64,000 nt of DNA from Thiohalophilus sp046483665 (GTDB lineage: Bacteria; Pseudomonadota; Gammaproteobacteria; UBA6429; Thiohalophilaceae). The notes beneath the pieces were generated by a model, which saw only the letters and a program-made list of their open reading frames with translations, was not told where the DNA came from and did no database searches. The DNA is taken from contig NZ_JAWOCR010000005.1 of NCBI RefSeq assembly GCF_046483665.1, positions 62,001 through 126,000 on the forward strand, given 5' to 3'. The translations under genes and the position numbers were made by a program. This document shows, piece after piece, positions 7,852 to 16,815 of this stretch (its first letter is position 1; every line of letters starts with the position of its first letter).

Positions 7852-8453
7852 GAACCGGAAGCACTGACCTGCCAGTAATCCACGACCATCTTGACCCGCA
7901 GATCCTGTCGCTCGACCGACAACCGATCCGGCAGGTCCAGGCCATCGACCCGGGTATAACGGCTGAAGGCGACCTGCCAGTCGGCCTGCTGCACGGCCGT
8001 CAGCCGGCCAGCCTGATCGCGGCGCGACTGCTGGCTGGCATAGCGGGGATCGGTCGTGCCCAGAATCCAGTAACGTAAACCGCTGACCGGCATGTTGACG
8101 CCGGTATGGGCATATAACAGGCTTTCGGGATCGTCGGCGTAATAGACTCCCTGGTCCGAATCGATCAGGCGCACGCCCTGCCCGTCACCCTCGAGTTGCA
8201 CCCGGCCGCTGCCAAACGGGCCCCACAGCTCAATGCGGTAATCCTCCTGCCGCTGTTGCCATTCCACGTTCAGATGCCAGGCCTCGGAGCCATTGATAAT
8301 GGCCACGCGCCCTTTCAGCCGCCAGGTGTCGATCTGTTCCAGGGCCTGCTGGCGTTGTTCACGGCTCTGGGCGGGAACGGTCCCGGATTCCGGCGGTGCG
8401 GCGCAGCCGGCCAGCCAGGCCCCGGCGATCAAGACAGGCCACCATCTCATCAT
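7848..8453 (-). CDS. lolB: Outer-membrane lipoprotein receptor LolB
   Basis: 201 residues from the ATG at 8453. It takes lipoproteins from periplasmic LolA and inserts them in the outer membrane. A lipoprotein signal ends in LAGC (Cys17). The body keeps LolB landmarks such as TWRLKGRVAI, a WQQRQEDYRIELWGPFGSG segment, and a late LSVERQDLRVKMVVDYW. A longer frame opens at 8558, but 8453 is preferred because the signal peptide starts there and because ATGA overlaps the stop of the upstream TPR gene. The lolB-ispE vicinity is conserved in gammaproteobacteria. Confidence 0.93.
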   Translation of the reverse strand: MMRWWPVLIAGAWLAGCAAPPESGTVPAQSREQRQQALEQIDTWRLKGRVAIINGSEAWHLNVEWQQRQEDYRIELWGPFGSGRVQLEGDGQGVRLIDSDQGVYYADDPESLLYAHTGVNMPVSGLRYWILGTTDPRYASQQSRRDQAGRLTAVQQADWQVAFSRYTRVDGLDLPDRLSVERQDLRVKMVVDYWQVSASGS

Positions 8454-10198
8454 CGGGTGAACCGCTCGATGACATCCTGTAACAGGCGATGTTCCGGCGC
8501 TTCGCGCAGCGCCTCGTCCCAGACCTCGCGGGCGGCATCGCGGCGACCGGTTATCCATAACACCTCGCCCAGATGCGCGGCGATCTCGCCGTCCTGGAGT
8601 TTGTCGAAGGCGCGCTGCAGATATTCCAGCGCCTTGTCGTGTTCGCCCTTGCGGTAATAGGCCCAGCCCATGCTGTCGATAATGGCCGGCTCATCGGGCT
8701 GGAGCTTGTAGGCGCGGCGAATGTAATCAAAACCTTCATCGATCCGATCGGTGGCATCCACCAGGGTATAACCCAGGGCGTTGAGGGCCTCGACGTTGTT
8801 GGGTTCGTTTTCCACGATACGCTGCAGATCGGCGAGGGTTTCGTCCAGCCGATCGAGTTTTTCAGCAACCAGCGCGCGGGCATAGAGCAGCTTGCTGTTA
8901 TCGGGCATCTGCTCCAGGGCCACGTTGTAGAGCCGGTAGGCCTCCTCGTACTCCCGGGCGTTGAGCAACAGCTCACCCTCGGCCAGATAGAGGCGCAGTT
9001 CGGTATCCAGATTATCGGCCCGGGTGTTTTGCAAATGTTCCCGTGCGGCGGCCAGGCTGTCCTGTTTGGCCAGGATGCCGGCAGCGCGAATTCGCGCATC
9101 CACATAGTGCTCGCCGCGTTCGATCATGGCGTAATAATCGAGCGCCAGATCGAACTTGTCCTGCAGCTCGGCGGCCTGTCCCAGATAGTAACGGGCCTCG
9201 TTCACCCGTCGCTTTTGTGCGATCAGCTGCTTGAGACTGGCTTCCGCCTGGGCATAATCGCCCATCTGCAGAGCCAGCAGCCCGCGGGCGTAGAGCGCAT
9301 CGGTATGCCCGGGCTCGCGTTTGAGCACTTCATCAAATTGTTCTCTCGCGGCCTCGAACTGCTGTTCGTCCACCAGCTTGCGCGCCAGAAACAGGCGCAA
9401 CGGCACGTCGTCCGGCGCAGCATCCAGTCGCTCGCGCAGCAATGTGAATAATCGGCCGGTCTCACCCTGACGGTGCAGGACATTGGCCCGCAGCAGATGC
9501 GCATCGGACCAGTCCGGGCTCAGAGTCAGGGCCCGTTCGATGGCCTGCTCGGCCACATCCAGATTGTCTACCACCAGGGCCAGATGGGCCAGGGCATACT
9601 GGGCATCAGGATTATCCTGGCGCCCGTCCACCAGCTCCTGCATCACTTCCAGCGCGGCCTGTTTATCTTTCTCCTTGCCGAGCAACGAGGTGATCAGCAT
9701 GTAACGCTGACGCTCCTTATCACTGTTCCCCAGATTCAACAGAGCTTCGAAATGCGGCAAGGCGGCCTCGCCGTTACCGGTACGCACCAGCAGTGCCGCC
9801 AGCACCTGGCGCGCTTCCGCGTTATCAGGTGCCAGCTGAACCCATTTTTGCGCTGACTGCAGGGCTCGTTCATTATCCCGGGCATACACGGCAATACGGG
9901 CCGCCCGTTCGGCGACCCGCACATCATTGGTGGCTTCGGCGGCCTTGCTATAGCCTTCTACCGCCACATCCATGCGGTTACGCTGCAGGGCAATTTCCGC
10001 GGCCAGCAGATAATAGAGGACTTCACCGGAAAGCGTGTCAGGCAACTCGGCTACCGGCGCCGGTGTCTCACCCGGCGTTGCCGATTCACTGGTCAACGGG
10101 GCCGATTCGGGCGTATTATCCGGCGCGACAGGGGAAGGAGAGGACTGGCAGGCTGGCAAAAGCAGCGCCAAACATATGACAAATATAGAATTTTTCAT
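8450..10198 (-). CDS. TPR-repeat lipoprotein
   Basis: 582 residues from ATG 10198. The signal peptide MKNSIFVICLALLLPAC ends in a lipobox, predicting a lipid-anchored envelope protein. The rest is a chain of tetratricopeptide repeats running to the C-terminus, e.g. DALYARGLLALQMGDYAQAE and ALNALGYTLVDATDRIDEG. Such proteins are protein-interaction scaffolds; partners cannot be read from sequence. An upstream in-frame start at 10231 would spoil the signal peptide, so 10198 is preferred. It is the first gene of the run into lolB (ATGA overlap) and may work with outer-membrane lipoprotein traffic, which is inference from position. Confidence 0.92.
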   Translation of the reverse strand: MKNSIFVICLALLLPACQSSPSPVAPDNTPESAPLTSESATPGETPAPVAELPDTLSGEVLYYLLAAEIALQRNRMDVAVEGYSKAAEATNDVRVAERAARIAVYARDNERALQSAQKWVQLAPDNAEARQVLAALLVRTGNGEAALPHFEALLNLGNSDKERQRYMLITSLLGKEKDKQAALEVMQELVDGRQDNPDAQYALAHLALVVDNLDVAEQAIERALTLSPDWSDAHLLRANVLHRQGETGRLFTLLRERLDAAPDDVPLRLFLARKLVDEQQFEAAREQFDEVLKREPGHTDALYARGLLALQMGDYAQAEASLKQLIAQKRRVNEARYYLGQAAELQDKFDLALDYYAMIERGEHYVDARIRAAGILAKQDSLAAAREHLQNTRADNLDTELRLYLAEGELLLNAREYEEAYRLYNVALEQMPDNSKLLYARALVAEKLDRLDETLADLQRIVENEPNNVEALNALGYTLVDATDRIDEGFDYIRRAYKLQPDEPAIIDSMGWAYYRKGEHDKALEYLQRAFDKLQDGEIAAHLGEVLWITGRRDAAREVWDEALREAPEHRLLQDVIERFTR

Positions 10199-10288
10199 CA
10201 AATTACCGTGACAAACAGGACTTGATTCCAATCATTGTAGAGTAAGCCGAGCAGCAACTATAACCAACTTTCACCGGTTTGACGCTGA

Positions 10289-10294
10289 TATAAT
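10289..10294 (+). promoter_or_regulatory. Candidate -10 box for hemA
   Basis: A perfect TATAAT lies 73 bp before the hemA GTG, in the divergent spacer with the TPR lipoprotein gene. The hexamer 17 bp upstream (aacttt) matches a -35 poorly, so this is a weak call. Confidence 0.35.
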
Positions 10295-10366
10295 ATAGAA
10301 TATTGGGCAGCATAACCGGCATAACAACCCGAATGCGAACATTCGAGAGGCAGTCAGGCAGATAAC

Positions 10367-11635
10367 GTGGCATTACTGGCATTTGGCATTAACCACAAGA
10401 CCGCCCCGGTGGGCATCCGGGAGAAGGTCTCGTTCGCCCCCGAAAAGCTCGAGGCGGCGCTGCGCGATCTGCAAGCCCGTGGCGCGGTGAATGAATGCGC
10501 TATCGTCTCCACCTGCAACCGCACCGAATTGTATTGCGGATTCGACGAGAGCCAGAGCAACGTCGAGAACATCCTGCACTGGTTCCGCGAATACCATCAT
10601 CTCGACACCGACGAGGTCGAGCCCTATCTCTACACCCATCTGGACAACCTGGCCGTGCAACATCTGCTGCGGGTGGCCAGTGGACTTGATTCGCTGGTGC
10701 TGGGCGAGCCGCAGATCCTGGGCCAGATCAAGGACGCCTACAATACCGCCAGCCATGCCGGGGCTATTGGCCGCCAGCTCAACCGCCTGTTCCAGCACAC
10801 CTTCTCGGTCGCCAAGCAGGTACGCACCGACACCGCCATCGGCGCCAGCCCGGTCTCGGTCGCCTTTGCCGCGGTCAACCTGGGCAAGCGGATCTTCTCC
10901 GAACTGGGCAAGCACACCGCCATGCTGGTCGGTGCCGGCGACACCATCGAACTGGTGGCCCGGCATCTCAAGGAACAGGGTATCAGCAAGATCATTGTAG
11001 CCAATCGCACCGTGGAACGCGCCCAATCGCTGGCCGAAGGCTTCGACGGCGAGGCAATCACTCTCTCCGACATGCCGGCCCGATTGATCGAGGCCGATAT
11101 CATCATCTCCTCCACCGCCAGCCAGTTACCGATCCTGGGCAAGGGCGCGGTGGAACGGGCTCTGAAAAAACGCAAGCACCGGCCCATGTTCATGGTCGAC
11201 ATCGCCGTGCCGCGCGACATCGAACCGGAAGTGGGCGAACTGGCTGATGTCTATTTATATACCGTGGACGATCTGCACGATGTGATCGAGGAAGGCCGCC
11301 AGTCCCGCGAAGAAGCCGCCCGCCAGGCCGAGGACATCATCGATAACCAGGTCGAACACTTTATGGGCTGGCTGCGCTCGCTCGAAGCGGTCGATACTAT
11401 CCGCGCCTTTCGCAACAAGGCCGATACGATTCGCGATGAAGCCATGCAAAATGCCGAACGCCAGCTGGCCGCCGGCAAGGATCCGCAGGAAGTGATGCAG
11501 GAACTGGCCCGCACCCTGACTAACAAACTGATCCATAACCCCTCAGTCCAGATGAACCAGGCCGCTTTCGAAGGCCGCAAGGATCTGCTCGATACCGCGC
11601 GCCATTTGCTTGGCATCAAAGACGACGAAGCCTGA
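10367..11635 (+). CDS. hemA: Glutamyl-tRNA reductase
   Basis: 422 residues. Reduces Glu-tRNA(Glu) with NADPH to glutamate-1-semialdehyde, the first committed step of C5 tetrapyrrole synthesis. The nucleophilic cysteine is C50 in STCNRTE, with the GEPQILGQIKDAY block and an NADPH-binding domain around VGAGDTIEL following. The C-terminal helical dimerisation domain is complete. Translation starts at GTG. prfA follows 12 bp downstream, so hemA-prfA form one transcript as in many gammaproteobacteria. The upstream neighbour is divergent. Confidence 0.98.
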   Translation: MALLAFGINHKTAPVGIREKVSFAPEKLEAALRDLQARGAVNECAIVSTCNRTELYCGFDESQSNVENILHWFREYHHLDTDEVEPYLYTHLDNLAVQHLLRVASGLDSLVLGEPQILGQIKDAYNTASHAGAIGRQLNRLFQHTFSVAKQVRTDTAIGASPVSVAFAAVNLGKRIFSELGKHTAMLVGAGDTIELVARHLKEQGISKIIVANRTVERAQSLAEGFDGEAITLSDMPARLIEADIIISSTASQLPILGKGAVERALKKRKHRPMFMVDIAVPRDIEPEVGELADVYLYTVDDLHDVIEEGRQSREEAARQAEDIIDNQVEHFMGWLRSLEAVDTIRAFRNKADTIRDEAMQNAERQLAAGKDPQEVMQELARTLTNKLIHNPSVQMNQAAFEGRKDLLDTARHLLGIKDDEA

Positions 11636-11647
11636 GTCTGTAGTCCG

Positions 11648-12733
11648 ATGAAAACCTCCATCCAGGCCAAGCTGGAAACCCTGGTTGATCGCCTCGACGA
11701 AATCAACGCGCTGCTGGCCGACCCCGGGGTCATTGGCGATCAGAACCAGTTCCGCAACCTGTCGCGCGAATACGCCCAGATCAACCCGGTGGTCGCCACC
11801 TTCAGGCAATACCAGGACATCCTTACCGAGATCGACGAAGCCCGCGCCCTGCTCGAAGACGCCGACGGCGACATGCGTGAAATGGCCGAGGAAGAGCTGC
11901 AGCGTGCCAAACAACAGCAGGCCGAACTGGAAGACGAACTGCAGCGCCTGATGTTGCCGCGTGACCCCAACGACGACAAGAACATTTTTCTGGAAGTCCG
12001 TGCCGGCACCGGCGGTGACGAAGCGGCGATCTTCGCCGGCGATCTGTTTCGCATGTATTCACGCTACGCCGAACGACAGGGCTGGAAGCTGGAGATCCTG
12101 AACGAAAGCGAAGGCGAACACGGCGGCTACAAGGAGATCATCGCACGCATCGCCGGCAATGGCGCCTATTCGCGATTAAAGTTCGAATCCGGCGTGCATC
12201 GCGTACAACGCGTCCCCGAAACCGAATCCCAGGGCCGCATCCATACCTCGGCCTGTACCGTCGCAGTCATGCCCGAAGCCGATGACATCGAAGAGGTCGA
12301 CATTAACCCGGCCGATCTCAAGGTCGACACCTTCCGCGCCTCCGGCGCCGGTGGCCAGCACGTCAACAAGACCGACTCGGCGATTCGCCTCACCCACCTG
12401 CCCAGCGGCATCGTGGTCGAATGTCAGGAAGAACGCTCGCAACATAAAAACCGTGCCAAAGCCATGTCGCTGCTGCAGGCCAAACTGCAACAGGTCGAAG
12501 TCGACAAACAACAAACCGAACAGGCCCGGACCCGCAAATCCCTGGTCGGCAGCGGCGATCGATCCGAGCGCATCCGTACCTACAACTATCCCCAGGGCCG
12601 CATCACCGACCACCGCATCAACCTCACCCTCTACAAACTCGACGAAGTCATGCAGGGCAACCTGGATGAAGTCATCAATCCTCTCAGCGACGAACACCAG
12701 GCTGACCTGCTGGCGGCCATGGCGGAAGAATAA
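11648..12733 (+). CDS. prfA: Peptide chain release factor 1
   Basis: 361 residues. Recognises UAA and UAG and triggers peptide release. The catalytic GGQ motif is at residues 235-237 in GAGGQHVNKTDSA. The codon-reading tripeptide of the RF1 type is PET at 190-192, and the HTSACTVAVMPE block follows. In many relatives prmC, whose product methylates this GGQ glutamine, comes directly next. Here prmC lies 14.6 kb away at 27337, beyond an accessory stretch. Confidence 0.98.
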   Translation: MKTSIQAKLETLVDRLDEINALLADPGVIGDQNQFRNLSREYAQINPVVATFRQYQDILTEIDEARALLEDADGDMREMAEEELQRAKQQQAELEDELQRLMLPRDPNDDKNIFLEVRAGTGGDEAAIFAGDLFRMYSRYAERQGWKLEILNESEGEHGGYKEIIARIAGNGAYSRLKFESGVHRVQRVPETESQGRIHTSACTVAVMPEADDIEEVDINPADLKVDTFRASGAGGQHVNKTDSAIRLTHLPSGIVVECQEERSQHKNRAKAMSLLQAKLQQVEVDKQQTEQARTRKSLVGSGDRSERIRTYNYPQGRITDHRINLTLYKLDEVMQGNLDEVINPLSDEHQADLLAAMAEE

Positions 12734-12808
12734 TCCACCGCCTGTTCCTCTACCTGGCAGTGGGAGAATAAGGAAAGGTTGATATCAATCAGCGATAGAT
12801 AAAGGGCC

Positions 12809-12829
12809 GAGGGACGAGTAACGAGGAAG
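12809..12829. repeat. Heptamer array (gagggac type)
   Basis: Three units: gagggac, gagtaac, gaggaag. It is the inverted partner of the array at 12939-12973; the same pairing occurs between gatA and gatB. Confidence 0.65.
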
Positions 12830-12938
12830 ATCAAAACCCGTAATGCCAGCCCCCCCAGAGCGGCTCCGCCGCGACAGATTCGTCATCCATCCGCCATTGT
12901 TTCTGCTCCCTGTTACAGCCGGTCAATAACCGCTTTTC

Positions 12939-12973
12939 CTCGTCCCTCGTAACTCGTCCCTCGACCCTCGCGC
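12939..12973. repeat. Heptamer array (ctcgtcc type)
   Basis: Five units: ctcgtcc, ctcgtaa, ctcgtcc, ctcgacc, ctcgcgc. This is the reverse-complement motif of the array at 12809-12829, so the two could form a long hairpin around the intervening ~110 bases. Confidence 0.7.
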
Positions 12974-13068
12974 CGCGCGGGCGCGGCGCGTTGCTCGCAA
13001 AAACCGCCTGACCTGCTAATTTTATTAGTCCCTTCCCCGAAAAAACAAAACACCCGGAGGATGCCGCC

Positions 13069-13650
13069 ATGTCACAAATCCACGATGAAGTTCTCGCCGC
13101 CAACGAACAATACGCCGCCGATTTCGGTGACAAGGCCAACCTGCCCATGCCGCCCGGACGGCACTTCGCCATCCTCACCTGCATGGACGCCCGCCTGGAC
13201 CCGGCCAAATACGCCGGCCTGGCCGAAGGCGACGCTCACGTCATCCGCAACGCCGGTGGCCGCGCCAGCGACGACGCCATCCGCTCGCTGGTGATCTCCT
13301 ACAAACTGCTCGGCACTCGCGAATGGTTCGTCATCCACCACACCGACTGCGGCATGGAAACCTTCACCGACGACATCATGCGCGGCCTGCTCGCCAGCAG
13401 CCTGAAAGCCGCCACTATCGATAAATCCGGCTGGCACGACTCCGGCGAAGGCCCCGGCTCCACCGAAGGCAACTACATCGACTGGCTGACCATCGCTGAC
13501 AACGAACAGAGCGTCGTTGAAGACGTCCAGCGCATCCGCCACCATCCGCTGGTGCCGGGGGATATTCCGATCTACGGGTATATTTATGATGTGAAAAGCG
13601 GCAAGTTGAAGGAAGTATCGGAGGCGACGAAGGTCGGGAAAACGAAATAG
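13069..13650 (+). CDS. Beta-class carbonic anhydrase
   Basis: 193 residues, interconverting CO2 and bicarbonate. The zinc ligands and catalytic dyad are present: C38-x-D40-x-R42 in TCMDARLD, and H91-x2-C94 in HHTDCG. The short single domain and overall pattern fit the compact beta-CA clade found in many bacteria rather than the plant-like one. A good ribosome site (cggagga) lies about 10 bp before the ATG. No signal peptide, so cytoplasmic. It is the first gene of the stretch separating prfA from prmC, and lies some 5 kb from a bicarbonate-unrelated but proton-linked Mrp operon. Any joint role is speculation. Confidence 0.93.
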   Translation: MSQIHDEVLAANEQYAADFGDKANLPMPPGRHFAILTCMDARLDPAKYAGLAEGDAHVIRNAGGRASDDAIRSLVISYKLLGTREWFVIHHTDCGMETFTDDIMRGLLASSLKAATIDKSGWHDSGEGPGSTEGNYIDWLTIADNEQSVVEDVQRIRHHPLVPGDIPIYGYIYDVKSGKLKEVSEATKVGKTK

Positions 13651-13718
13651 ATCCAGCCCCCTTCCAGGGGAGGGAATAATATATGAACCGTAATATCAAC
13701 TGACACATAGGATAAATA

Positions 13719-14177
13719 GTGAATAAGACAAAAAATATTTCTAACTGGATAAGGCGCGCTATTTATGGACTAATCAGTTTGAGCCTGGTTGTTATCAGCC
13801 TCGCAATGATGGGTGTTGCCTTGTGGGATATATGGCTCTCGGTACATGAAAAAACCTTGCTGGTCAAAGCGCTTCTTAATGCCATCGGCTTGATCGTGAT
13901 TGGTATGGCTGTCTTTGATGTCTCTAAATTCCTGTTGGAGGAAGAAGTTTTCAGCAGCAGTAGCACGAAGTCTCCCGCAAAACAGAGGGAGACTTTATTA
14001 AAATTTCTCGTCATCATTGCCATTGCCGTAAGTCTGGAAGCCCTGGTGTTCATTTTTGATGCCGGGACAAAAGATATGACTATGCTGGTCTATCCCACTT
14101 TCTTGTTAATCGCAGCTATTCTGGTAGTCGTCGGTCTTGGTGTATATCAGAGGTTGACTCGTGATGAGGAAAAGTAG
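13719..14177 (+). CDS. Four-helix membrane protein of unknown function
   Basis: 152 residues from a GTG start. Four hydrophobic helices are visible (about residues 14-35, 48-66, 90-110 and 120-142). A short charged, serine-rich loop (EEEVFSSSSTKS) separates helix pairs. I do not recognise the family. It follows the carbonic anhydrase by 68 bp in the same direction and might share its transcript. Base composition is lower in GC than the flanking core genes, consistent with acquisition. Confidence 0.75.
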   Translation: MNKTKNISNWIRRAIYGLISLSLVVISLAMMGVALWDIWLSVHEKTLLVKALLNAIGLIVIGMAVFDVSKFLLEEEVFSSSSTKSPAKQRETLLKFLVIIAIAVSLEALVFIFDAGTKDMTMLVYPTFLLIAAILVVVGLGVYQRLTRDEEK

Positions 14178-14260
14178 CCGCCATAGCGTATTAAAGGGAG
14201 CACTAAGAAAGAGGGCCCGCATTAATGCGGATTAAAACTCTTTAATAATCCTTTCACTCG

Positions 14261-14404
14261 CTAAATAAGTGTTCCGAATTCCAGATCATTTTGTTCAAAA
14301 GATTGCTTCACTTAGCTCGCAATGACCAAAAATAGAGAGGTCATTGCGAGGAACAACGTGACGAAGCAATCTCTCTGTACTGGTATTCGTAACACCTACT
14401 TTAG
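14261..14404 (+). mobile_element. MITE-like element, copy A
   Basis: A 144-bp non-coding element with ~24-bp terminal inverted repeats: ctaaataagtgttccgaatt at the left and the complement of ctaaataggtgttccgaat at the right. Its centre is itself palindromic (cgcaatgacc ... ggtcattgcg). A near-identical copy with about three differences lies inverted at 28686-28828. The central words resemble a palindromic repeat widespread in bacterial genomes. No transposase is encoded, so it would be mobilised in trans. Confidence 0.8.
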
Positions 14405-14519
14405 TCTATTTTTAATCCCGTTAGACGCCACCGAGCATCACAGTGGAGGGAGGATTAGCCCGATGGGCGGCGGCAGGGATGCCGCCAGTCGGCACAGGGA
14501 TGACGTACAGGGATAATGG

Positions 14520-15928
14520 TATGGACCCACTCCACTTCCAAACCGGCCTCAAGCGGGCCAAAATGGAATTTCTACCAACCATTTAACAGAAGCGGAGTGG
14601 ATCGACATGAAGATTACAACAATTGGCCTGGATATCGCAAAAGCTGTTTTTCATCTTGTCGCCGTGAACCACACGAGCGGTTTATCAAAAAGAAGCAACT
14701 AAAGCGGAAGGCGGTTCTGGCGCATACGGCAAGGCTTGAGGCGTGCACCATCGTTATGGAGGCCTGTGAGGTCGCCAACTACTGGGCAAGAGAATTTATC
14801 GCGCAGGGGCATCAGGTCAAGTTAATTGCCCCGCAATATGTGAAGCCTTACCTCAAAGGCAATAAGAATGACTACAACGATGCCGAGGCGATCGCCGAAG
14901 CCGCCCAGCGGCCCAACATGCGGTTCGTGCCCATTAAGGGGGTGGAGCAGCAGGATATACAGAACTTCCACCGTCAGCGCGAGCGTCTTAAAGGGGAGCG
15001 TACCGCCCTGGTAAACCAGATTCGGGGGCTTTTAGCGGAATATGGGCTCGTGATCAACAAAGGCGTTCCGGCGGTACGGACCGCGTTACCGGGTATACTG
15101 GAAGACGCGGAGAATGGCCTGACACCGCTATCGAGAGAGCTGTTTGCCGAACTCCTTGAAGAGCTGCGGGCACTGGATGAGCGCTTTAAGCGCTGTGAAC
15201 AGCGTATACAGGCGGTTAATCGGGACAATGAGGTGTGTCAACGCCTGGATGAGATCCTGGGGATTGGCGCCATCACCGCCAGCGCCACCTATGCGGCAGC
15301 GGGAAATGGCAAGGATTTCGTGAATGGTCGTCACTTCTCAGCCTGGCTGGGGTTGGTGCCAGGGCAGCATTCAAGTGTCGGCAAACCGGTATTGCTCGGC
15401 ATTAGTAAACGCGGCAATGCCTACCTGGGAACGCTGTTTATTCATGGCGCCCGAGCGGTCTTACGGCATTCAGCGCAGAAAGAGGCCCGCTTCAGCCGAT
15501 GGGCTCAAGCGGTTCTGGCACGCCGGGGGCACAATCGAGCTTGTGTCCCGTCGCCAACAAGATGGCTCGGATCGACTGGGTAGTGATGGCCAAGGGTGAG
15601 TGCTATCGCCCGGCCACGGTGGCCTGAGCGTGAAAGGCACACCGGGCATAAGCGCACTTTAGCGTCCGCCTATTGATCAAGAGAAAGACCCTTTACTTCA
15701 GTTGCAAAAGACAAGTTGATCAGATGGTGAGATAGGTCAGACCGGCTCATTCAAAACCTTTTTAGTGCACTGGCCACCGCGAAGGCCGTAGGGATGATGA
15801 GGAGGATGAGCGCAGATAACCATCGGGGCCAGGAAGCAAAAATCTTCCACAAACAGGCCGGATATATGAGAGCAATGATTTTCTCTTACATCAGTGATCA
15901 AATGTCTTGCAAACGGAGTGGGTCCATA
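14520..15928 (+). mobile_element. IS110-family element, IS1111-like group
   Basis: The boundaries are inferred from a 14-bp inverted repeat, tatggacccactcc at 14520-14533 and its complement at 15915-15928. Such subterminal inverted repeats distinguish the IS1111 group, while most IS110 elements lack them. The interior holds one transposase gene inactivated by two frameshifts, then about 290 bp of non-coding sequence. True ends may extend a few bases beyond the repeats, and no target duplication is expected for this family. Confidence 0.8.
14607..15627 (+). pseudogene. IS110-family transposase, frameshifted twice
   Basis: Starts MKITTIGLDIAKAVFHL, the DEDD-type N-terminus of IS110 transposases, from an ATG at 14607. 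This frame soon stops. The downstream frame continues with family sequence (RLIAPQYVKPY-like LIAPQYVKPYLKGNKND, then NQIRGLLAEYGLV), so a frameshift lies near 14675. A second lesion near 15550 looks like loss of one base in a gtcgcc repeat: frame HNRACVPS gives way to ANKMARIDWVVMAKG, which ends at TGA 15625-15627. The second-domain serine region (GISKRGNAYLG) is intact. The product is not expected to be functional unless frameshifting is programmed, for which I see no slippery site. Confidence 0.88.
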
Positions 15929-15950
15929 TATGTACTAATGTCGCAAGATC

Positions 15951-16182
15951 CCGCTTTCAATATTCAGGGCGCCCGAAGGGCGATCATTTTGATAAGTCAG
16001 GTGAATCCGGCAAGAGTCGCCGACGGAGTCGCCTCCCACGAGAGCCGCTTTCAAGATACTGAGCGCTCGGAGGGCGACCCTTTTATAAATACTGGATTCC
16101 GGCCTACGCCGGAATGACGATGTGCGCGGGCGCAAGAGCCCGCTTTCAATAGTTAGCCGCCCGCAGGGCGAACATTTTCATC
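15951..16182. repeat. Three diverged repeats, ~95 bp apart
   Basis: The word ccgctttcaa recurs at 15951, 16045 and 16140, each followed by a GC hairpin (gggcgcccgaagggcga-like) and a tttt run, giving ~42-bp units. Spacing is 94 and 95 bp. Between units 2 and 3 lies a second hairpin, gattccggcctacgccggaa at about 16094-16113. No gene lies in 15929-16289. This could be decayed tandem duplication or a small repeat family. Confidence 0.6.
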
Positions 16183-16289
16183 TCCACCCCATCCTGCTAC
16201 TATACACGCCAATTCAACCCGGTACTAACAGATGAAAACGCCCCTTTTTGTACCCTGTTACAAGCGTCAGCTGATAGAAGAAGGATAAG

Positions 16290-16775
16290 ATGGAAGAACA
16301 ACACAGCCCGATAAACTCGGAAATGATGAGCGCGCCCAGCTACAAGCTGCTAGTAACAACCCCCATGGCGGCTATCATGGTGAGCGGCAAGCCAAAGAGC
16401 GAATGGTCTGACTTGCTGGAGTCCATTGGCCTGACCTATGCCTCGGCAGCCGGGGAAACTCAAGGTGAGATCAATGCCGCACTTGAGACAGTGGCGTTCA
16501 TGCTCCAGGGCGGTGATCGGTTAATCAGAAAATATTTTCAGGATGAAAGTTTAAGCCTGGAACGCATGATGGAAATCTCTGCCACCGGCGCCGACATCTG
16601 GATGTGCAAGCTGGGTGACGGTGAGATAGAAAAACCGGATGTTATCAAACTGTTTCAGACCATACAGGCCGGCTTGATTGAGACTGTCGGCGATCTGCGT
16701 GAAGAGAATCAAATGATTGACCAGCTCATTCAGGTTCAGGATAAGGTCATTGAACATATCAATTCATTGAGCTAA
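16290..16775 (+). CDS. Hypothetical protein, helical
   Basis: 161 residues with no signal peptide or membrane helix; I do not recognise the family. The middle is rich in predicted helix, and the C-terminal third (about 115-161) has heptad-like leucine, isoleucine and glutamine spacing (QMIDQLIQVQDKVIEHI), suggesting a short coiled coil. The ATG follows agaaggataag, a reasonable ribosome site. It lies in the decaying segment between the IS element and the Mrp operon, followed 40 bp later by the SelW-like gene. Confidence 0.7.
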   Translation: MEEQHSPINSEMMSAPSYKLLVTTPMAAIMVSGKPKSEWSDLLESIGLTYASAAGETQGEINAALETVAFMLQGGDRLIRKYFQDESLSLERMMEISATGADIWMCKLGDGEIEKPDVIKLFQTIQAGLIETVGDLREENQMIDQLIQVQDKVIEHINSLS

Positions 16776-16815
16776 TACTGATTTACGAGCAAGATTACCC
16801 TGTACCCCGTTCACT

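Larger units (their letters stand above)
12734..13068. other. Intergenic region with heptamer inverted repeat
   Basis: No gene is seen between prfA and the carbonic anhydrase. The space contains two 7-bp arrays in opposite orientation (12809-12829 and 12939-12973) separated by about 110 bp, and a GC palindrome cgcgccgcgcgggcgcggcg near 12968-12990. The segment after 13040 carries the ribosome site (cggagga) of the next gene. Confidence 0.6.

Noticed and set aside
15951..16182. CRISPR-like array
   Set aside because: Only three imperfect units with ~50-bp non-constant sequence between and no cas genes nearby.
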